64,000 nt of DNA from Sphingobacteriia bacterium 28-36-52 (GTDB lineage Bacteria > Bacteroidota > Bacteroidia > Chitinophagales > Chitinophagaceae). Where the stretch lies: assembly GCA_002281575.1 (NCBI GenBank), contig NCGN01000002.1, forward strand, positions 62,001-126,000, written 5' to 3'. Shown here in pieces: positions 59,102 through 64,000 of this stretch. Position 1 is the first letter of the stretch. Every line of letters begins with the position of its first letter. Made by a program: the position numbers and the translations under genes. A model generated the notes under the pieces. The model was given only the letters and a program-made list of their open reading frames with translations, had not been told where the DNA came from and made no database searches.

Positions 59102-59878
59102 ATGATGAATAATAATGCTACGGCTTTTTTACGTTTGGTGAAGATTATGGATGAATTAAGGGAACAATGTCCTTGGGATCAAAAGCAAACCATACATACG
59201 CTCAGGTCTATGACCATTGAAGAATTGTATGAATTAGTTGATGAAATAGATGCTCAAAATTGGCAAGGTATTAAAGAGGAATTAGGAGATTTAATACTGC
59301 ATATAATATTTTATTCCAAAATTGGGTCTGAACAAATGCAGTTTTCACTTGAGGATGTACTCAATGGGATTTCAGAAAAATTGATTAGAAGACATCCCCA
59401 TATTTACGGGGATGTTAAAGTAAAAGATGAAGCTGAAGTAAAACGTAATTGGCAGGCTATAAAGGTTGCTGAAGGTAAAATAAATAAATCAATTTTCGAG
59501 GGGGTTCCTAAATCTCTTCCTGCTATTGTAAAAGCTACTAGAATACAAGAAAAAGCAAAACAAGTAGGATTTGAGTGGGAAAATAAAGCTGACGTTTGGA
59601 AAAAGGTTGATGAAGAAATTGGTGAGCTTAAAGAAGCTGAAAATAATGCAAATCAAACTGAAATTGAAGCCGAATTTGGAGATATTTTATTTAGTTTAAT
59701 TAATTACGCACGGTTTTTGCAGATAGACCCTGAAGCAGCCTTAGAAAAGACCAATCAGAAATTTATTCAACGCTTTAAATCAATGGAAGCCATTGCCTTA
59801 AGTAAAGGATTAAAATTGACCGATTTAAGTCTTGTTCAAATGGATGAAATTTGGAATTTGGTAAAAAGGAAAAATTAA
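59102..59878 (+). CDS. mazG: Nucleoside triphosphate pyrophosphohydrolase
   Basis: A 258-residue protein with two tandem MazG domains. The first has the metal-binding EEL-YELVDEID and EELGDLILHIIFYSKI; the second has VDEEIGELKEAENNANQTEIEAEFGDILFSLINYARF. It hydrolyses NTPs and dNTPs to NMPs, which limits nucleotide stress. RRHPHIYGDVKVKDEAEVKRNWQAIKVAE is family-typical. It sits between DUF3667 (1 bp) and a giant histidine kinase (4 bp). Confidence 0.95.
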   Translation: MMNNNATAFLRLVKIMDELREQCPWDQKQTIHTLRSMTIEELYELVDEIDAQNWQGIKEELGDLILHIIFYSKIGSEQMQFSLEDVLNGISEKLIRRHPHIYGDVKVKDEAEVKRNWQAIKVAEGKINKSIFEGVPKSLPAIVKATRIQEKAKQVGFEWENKADVWKKVDEEIGELKEAENNANQTEIEAEFGDILFSLINYARFLQIDPEAALEKTNQKFIQRFKSMEAIALSKGLKLTDLSLVQMDEIWNLVKRKN

Positions 59879-59882
59879 TCAG

Positions 59883-62800
59883 TTGTTAACTAGTATTAAA
59901 AATGCAATTTTCAAGCATGGTTATTTAATTATAACTGCAGCATGGTTGTATACTATCTCCTTTATTTTTTCAAATTATTTCAGTTATAATTCTGGTCCAG
60001 ATAAGGTTAAGCAAAATTTAGAGCGTAGAATTCATGATGAAGAACAAAAGTTTATTCAGTTCACTAATGATACAATAAAATTATCAAGATTAATTTTTGA
60101 CTCGCCTAGTAATGTGGTGGAGTTAGCACTAGAAACAGGCAAATCTGGTATTTTTGTTTACAAAGTTCTTTCTAATGCTAGGTTATCTGAATTGTATTGG
60201 AGTACCAATAAAATGACTGTTCCTCCCTCATTTCTTTACACAAAATCAACTGTGCAATTCTTCAATAGATCGAATGGTCAATTTTTACTTTCAAAGAAAA
60301 AAATACATTTGCGAAACAATGATTTTCTTATTGTTAATGTATTGCCCATTAAGTGGTCCTATTTTATTGAAAATAAATATTTTAGTGCAGACTTTGTTGA
60401 TTTTCCAGGCTTAGATGAACAGTATGCTATTACCAATAACCTGGCTCATAGGCCTATTTATAGTAAAGATGGGATATTCCTTTTTAGTATTGAACTAAAA
60501 GAAGGGAAGCAGTTTGTATCGTATGATATTATCACCATTTTGTTTCGGATAGCAGCGATACTTTTGTTGTTGCTTTTTATTCATGCTATTTCAAGGGACT
60601 TAATTGAGCAACATGGGTTTAAAAAAGGGTTTCTTTTTCTTCTTCTCTCAATTTTTATACTAAGAGTTATTTCTTATTTGTTTCCATTCCCATTTGACTA
60701 TTCTAAACTTTCGCTTTTTGATCCTTCTATTTATGCTTCAAATTTTTTGCATCCTTCTTTAGGGGATTTATTTTTAAATGCAGTCCTATTTTATTGGGTA
60801 ATGCGTTTTGTTAAAAATAATTATTCAACTATTGTAAATCTTACAAATAGTAATTCTACAATTTTAGTAAAAGCATTTGGAATTTTTATATACACGACCT
60901 TTGGATTTTTTATAGTAGGTATTATTCAAAGCTTAATAAGAGACGCCAAAATATCATTTGATGTAACCAACTTCTTTAGTTTAACAATATACAGTACCAT
61001 CAGTATCGTAATTTTATGTTTTTTAGTATTGGGTTTTTTTTACTTGTCTCAGTTGATTATTGTTCCTAATCTTAGTTCAAGAAAATCTCTGGGGTTGCCA
61101 ATTTTAATGGTAATATTAAGTGGGTTTATCAATATACTAATTCAATACAAGACTTCGCAAATTGGGTTTCACTTTATTGTTATAGGCTGGTTGCTTTTAT
61201 TTATGCTATTGCTTAGAATAAGAGGTTCCGATTTGAGAATTCAAATTATTAAGTCCTCTTTTTTTATTTTTTGGATAATGCTTTTTGCAATGTCCATTGC
61301 TGCTCTTGTTATTCATCAACATAGATTGGTTGAATTTGAACAACGAAAAAGAATTGCTGAGAAGTTGGCCATTCAGTCTGATCCGTCTGGCGAAAACTTA
61401 TTGAAAATAGCTGCAACCAATTTTAATAATAATTTTTTAAGTGAAAACTTTGATCGCTTTCATGAAAGTGAATATGCTAATAAGTTTGTAAAAGATAGTT
61501 TAATTAACCAAAATTTTTCGGGATATCTCAATAAATACGATACTAGAATTTACACATTTGACAGCTTATTTCATCCATTATTTAATGAGGATTCGCTGAA
61601 TTATTCATCTATAAAAACCATTGTACTTAATCAGTCTACTACTACTGATGTGCCTAATTTATATACTTACGAGAATAATTTTGAAGGGTTTAATTATATT
61701 TATCAAGTTGCAGTTGAAAGAAATAATTCGCCTATTGGATACTTGTTTATTATACTAAATGCTAAAAGGTATAAAAGCGAAGCTTTATATCCAGAATTGT
61801 TTAATCAATCGCAAGATGTAATTGCAGATTTAAATAGTAATTATGCTTATGCCATATATAATAAAGGAAAAATAATCAACCATTTTAACAACTATAACTT
61901 TCCAACACAGCTAAGTTCTTCGGCTTTACCACAATTTGAGTTTGTCTATAAAATGGAAGGAGATTTTTCAGAATTGTGGTTTAATGCTGGGAACGACAGG
62001 CAAGTTGTAGTTGTAAAGCGAAGTACATGGGTAATAGAGGCAGTTACATTATTCGCTTATTTGTTTTGTTCTTTTTTGTTAATCATATTCATTTTCCATA
62101 TTGGAGAATTAATTATAAAAGCGAAGTTTAAACTAGATGAACTAAAGAAATTGTTGAGGTTTAATATTCGTACGCAAATTCAAGCCACCATAATTTTTGT
62201 AAGTGTTTTTTCTTTTTTAGTGATTGGGATTGCAACTATATCTTTTTTTATTTATCGATATAATCGTTCAAATGAAGAAAGATTATCTAAGTCAATTCAG
62301 GTAATGGCAAATGAGTTGAATGCAAAGGTTGTCAGTATTTTAGCTTTAGACGATGAGCCGAATAATTCAGGAGTCAAAAATGAGTTGGAACAAGTGATTG
62401 CCGAAATTTCTGATTTGCATAATGTTGATATTAACTATTACAATGCACAAGGAGACCTAATTATTTCTACTCAACCATATATTTATAATAAGAACCTTCT
62501 AAGTAAAAAGATGGATCCGGTTGCATACATTGAGATGCATCGTGAAAATCGAATAAGATTTATTCAATCTGAAACCATTGGCAGTTTTGGTTATTTGAGC
62601 ATTTATATTCCTTTAATGACTGATACAGGTGAAACCTATGGATATTTAAATATTCCTTACCTCAATTCACAAATTGATTTAAACCAAGAAATTTCTGGAT
62701 TTCTTGCTACTTTAATCAATTTAAATGCATTTATATTCTTATTGGCTGGTGCTATTGCGTTTTTTATAACCAATCAAATTACCGCATCATTAAGTCTAAT

Positions 62801-63626
62801 TGGGGCTACTATGAAGAAAATGAATCTGGGTGTTAAGAATCAGCAAATTGATTGGAATAGAGATGATGAAATTGGCGTCTTGGTAAATGAATACAATAAT
62901 ATGGTTCGTAAACTAGAGTTAAGCGCAGTATCTCTAGCTAAAACAGAAAGGGAAGGTGCTTGGAGAGAAATGGCTAGACAGGTTGCTCACGAGATAAAAA
63001 ACCCTCTCACGCCAATGAAATTAAGTATTCAATATTTACAACACGCCATTCAACAGGGTGCGCCTAATGTAAATATATTAAGTGCTAATCTTGCTAAAAC
63101 ATTAATTGAACAAATTGATCAGTTGGCAAAAATTGCTGGAGACTTTTCTCAATTTGCCAATATTGGGATTGTAAAATTGGAAACATTTTCAGTTGCCAAT
63201 ACCATTCAATCTTTGCAAAATTTGTATGCAGGTGATTCTCTAGTAAGTATTAATATAAAAGACGAATCTACTAATTCATTCATTGAGTCTGATAAGGTTC
63301 AAATAAATAGATTATTCATGAACCTTATTCAAAATGGGGTAGAAGCTGGTAAGGATTGGAATGGTAAGGCACAAATTGATATACAACTGAATAACTTAAA
63401 TGAGTATGTAGTTATTCATATTACCGATTATTCGGGGGGAATTCCTGCTGCAATGAAGGAGAATATGTTTAGGCCTAATTTTACAACTAAATCTGCTGGA
63501 ACTGGTTTAGGTTTAGCAATCTGTAAGGGAATAGTGGAGCAAGCCAACGGATCTATTCAATACCAATCAACAGATGGGGTTGGAACAAAGTTCACCATTC
63601 AACTTCCTACTACTTTTGTGGTTTAG
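59883..63626 (+). CDS. Giant multi-TM sensor histidine kinase (NtrY-like)
   Basis: A 1247-residue membrane kinase. TM1 is at about 14-33, then a periplasmic segment of about 180 residues. About eight TM helices lie in about 215-490, then a second periplasmic part up to about 715. Two TM helices follow (about 720-745 and 765-790). A last sensor loop leads to a TM (about 940-965) and HAMP. The H box is WREMARQVAHEIKNPLTPMKLSIQYLQ with His1036. The ATPase domain has MNLIQNGVEAGKDWNGKA, IHITDYSGGIPAAMKENMFRPNFTTKSAGTGLGLAICKGIVEQ. The H box and TSAGTGLGL form resemble NtrY. The start is TTG at 59883; no ATG occurs for about 100 codons. No response regulator is adjacent. Confidence 0.9.
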   Translation: MLTSIKNAIFKHGYLIITAAWLYTISFIFSNYFSYNSGPDKVKQNLERRIHDEEQKFIQFTNDTIKLSRLIFDSPSNVVELALETGKSGIFVYKVLSNARLSELYWSTNKMTVPPSFLYTKSTVQFFNRSNGQFLLSKKKIHLRNNDFLIVNVLPIKWSYFIENKYFSADFVDFPGLDEQYAITNNLAHRPIYSKDGIFLFSIELKEGKQFVSYDIITILFRIAAILLLLLFIHAISRDLIEQHGFKKGFLFLLLSIFILRVISYLFPFPFDYSKLSLFDPSIYASNFLHPSLGDLFLNAVLFYWVMRFVKNNYSTIVNLTNSNSTILVKAFGIFIYTTFGFFIVGIIQSLIRDAKISFDVTNFFSLTIYSTISIVILCFLVLGFFYLSQLIIVPNLSSRKSLGLPILMVILSGFINILIQYKTSQIGFHFIVIGWLLLFMLLLRIRGSDLRIQIIKSSFFIFWIMLFAMSIAALVIHQHRLVEFEQRKRIAEKLAIQSDPSGENLLKIAATNFNNNFLSENFDRFHESEYANKFVKDSLINQNFSGYLNKYDTRIYTFDSLFHPLFNEDSLNYSSIKTIVLNQSTTTDVPNLYTYENNFEGFNYIYQVAVERNNSPIGYLFIILNAKRYKSEALYPELFNQSQDVIADLNSNYAYAIYNKGKIINHFNNYNFPTQLSSSALPQFEFVYKMEGDFSELWFNAGNDRQVVVVKRSTWVIEAVTLFAYLFCSFLLIIFIFHIGELIIKAKFKLDELKKLLRFNIRTQIQATIIFVSVFSFLVIGIATISFFIYRYNRSNEERLSKSIQVMANELNAKVVSILALDDEPNNSGVKNELEQVIAEISDLHNVDINYYNAQGDLIISTQPYIYNKNLLSKKMDPVAYIEMHRENRIRFIQSETIGSFGYLSIYIPLMTDTGETYGYLNIPYLNSQIDLNQEISGFLATLINLNAFIFLLAGAIAFFITNQITASLSLIGATMKKMNLGVKNQQIDWNRDDEIGVLVNEYNNMVRKLELSAVSLAKTEREGAWREMARQVAHEIKNPLTPMKLSIQYLQHAIQQGAPNVNILSANLAKTLIEQIDQLAKIAGDFSQFANIGIVKLETFSVANTIQSLQNLYAGDSLVSINIKDESTNSFIESDKVQINRLFMNLIQNGVEAGKDWNGKAQIDIQLNNLNEYVVIHITDYSGGIPAAMKENMFRPNFTTKSAGTGLGLAICKGIVEQANGSIQYQSTDGVGTKFTIQLPTTFVV

Positions 63627-64000
63627 CAACGTTTAGTTTGTTGTTGTTTAACAAACGCTTCAAATTGTGTTAAACTAAAGCTACTAAGATTCTGTTTTTT
63701 GCTCAATCCTGCTTTTTGGGCCACCAAAACGCCGTATTTGCAGTCCTCAAATCCATCAATTGTATGTGCATCTGGATTTATTGAAATAAGTACATTTTTT
63801 TCTAGAGCTTTTTCAATCCACCTCCAATCTATATCTAATCTTCTTGGATGCGCGTTTAGCTCTATAACAACGCCGTTAGCAGCACATGCATCAATGATTA
63901 AAGCATGGTTAATAGGGTACCCAGCCCTGCTTAGTATGAGTCTTCCAGTCATATGACCTAAGATACTTGTATACTTGTTTTCAATGGCTTTTAACAATCT
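63623..64000 (-). CDS. PolX-like PHP domain, C-terminal part (partial)
   Basis: The 3' part of a gene that continues past the window edge (64000); the first visible residues (about 125 codons) are internal. The visible sequence YPINHALIIDACAANGVVIELNAHPRRLDIDWRWIEKALEKNVLISINPDAHTIDGFEDCKYGVLVAQKAGLSKKQNL matches the C-terminal half of the PHP domain of DNA polymerase/3'-5' exonuclease PolX. It retains the metal ligands near NAHPRRLD and the DAHTIDG turn. PolX does gap-filling repair. The upstream polymerase domain is outside the window, so a stand-alone PHP phosphoesterase cannot be excluded. It overlaps the end of the giant kinase gene by 4 bp. Confidence 0.8.
   Translation of the reverse strand, partial: RLLKAIENKYTSILGHMTGRLILSRAGYPINHALIIDACAANGVVIELNAHPRRLDIDWRWIEKALEKNVLISINPDAHTIDGFEDCKYGVLVAQKAGLSKKQNLSSFSLTQFEAFVKQQQTKRC

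Noticed and set aside
1..64000. CRISPR arrays, insertion sequences, phage genes, tRNA and rRNA genes
   Set aside because: Reading the intergenic stretches by eye showed no spaced direct repeats, transposase motifs, cloverleaf sequences or rRNA-like segments. A short tRNA could still be missed without a covariance search.

Overview
The window looks like chromosomal core genome of a member of the Bacteroidota, most likely order Chitinophagales (a Sediminibacterium-like Chitinophagaceae is a guess). Four things support this. The DNA is AT-rich. The gene set includes families typical of the phylum: GLPGLI protein, head-GIN protein, T9SS plug, TamL, a long-form IspH, an archaeal/eukaryal-type ProRS, DUF3667 and DUF389. 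Signal peptides end in Ala-Gln. Promoters carry the Bacteroidota -7 box TAnnTTTG instead of a TATAAT box. I see no mobile element, phage, CRISPR array, rRNA or tRNA. No gene-free stretch exceeds 300 bases; the longest is about 165 bases (48157-48320), and it holds the SRP RNA.

Layout. 25-9467: GLPGLI/outer-membrane beta-barrel pair, glgB, head-GIN protein, a 21-bp degenerate tandem repeat, two small membrane proteins, a histidine kinase and a membrane-anchored coiled-coil protein. 9608-15898: holA, ribF, purM, ftsE and two glycosyltransferases. 16039-26384: smc, prfC, then a DUF389/M61 peptidase/lipoprotein/small-protein series and rimO. 26398-33153: a lipoprotein plus FadL-like porin pair, then proS-DUF898-M48-truB as one operon. 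33142-43238: tamL, a SpoU methyltransferase, a LolC/E-like permease, the T9SS plug gene, a cold-shock gene, punA, a large porin and ispH. 43315-52437: pseudouridine synthase plus histidine kinase, ABC-F ATPase, FKBP, SRP RNA, transaldolase-like gene, AlkD and an S9 peptidase. 52526-64000: MFS transporter, KefF-like/Kef-like pair, Gfo/Idh oxidoreductase plus exported protein, DUF3667-mazG-giant histidine kinase, and the 3' part of a polX-like gene cut by the window edge.

The genes mix translation and RNA maturation (proS, truB, prfC, rimO, trmH, rluE-like, SRP RNA), DNA maintenance (holA, smc, alkD, polX), cofactor and nucleotide metabolism (ribF, purM, punA, ispH, mazG) and envelope biogenesis (tamL, T9SS plug, FadL-like and Porin_10 proteins, permease, glycosyltransferases). 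Three histidine kinases have no response regulator beside them.

I found no clearly new multi-gene system. The most distinctive signals are in gene organisation. All eleven tail-to-tail gene pairs lie within 13 bp of each other or overlap. Two promoter/terminator overlaps insulate neighbours (smc/prfC and csp/punA). One terminator lies inside the coding end of the opposite gene (ABC-F/FKBP). Several -7 boxes sit only 2-7 nt from start codons, suggesting leaderless or near-leaderless mRNAs. The uncharacterised pairs worth following are GLPGLI/OMP, Gly-rich lipoprotein/FadL-like, and the lipoprotein/88-aa pair behind the M61 peptidase.
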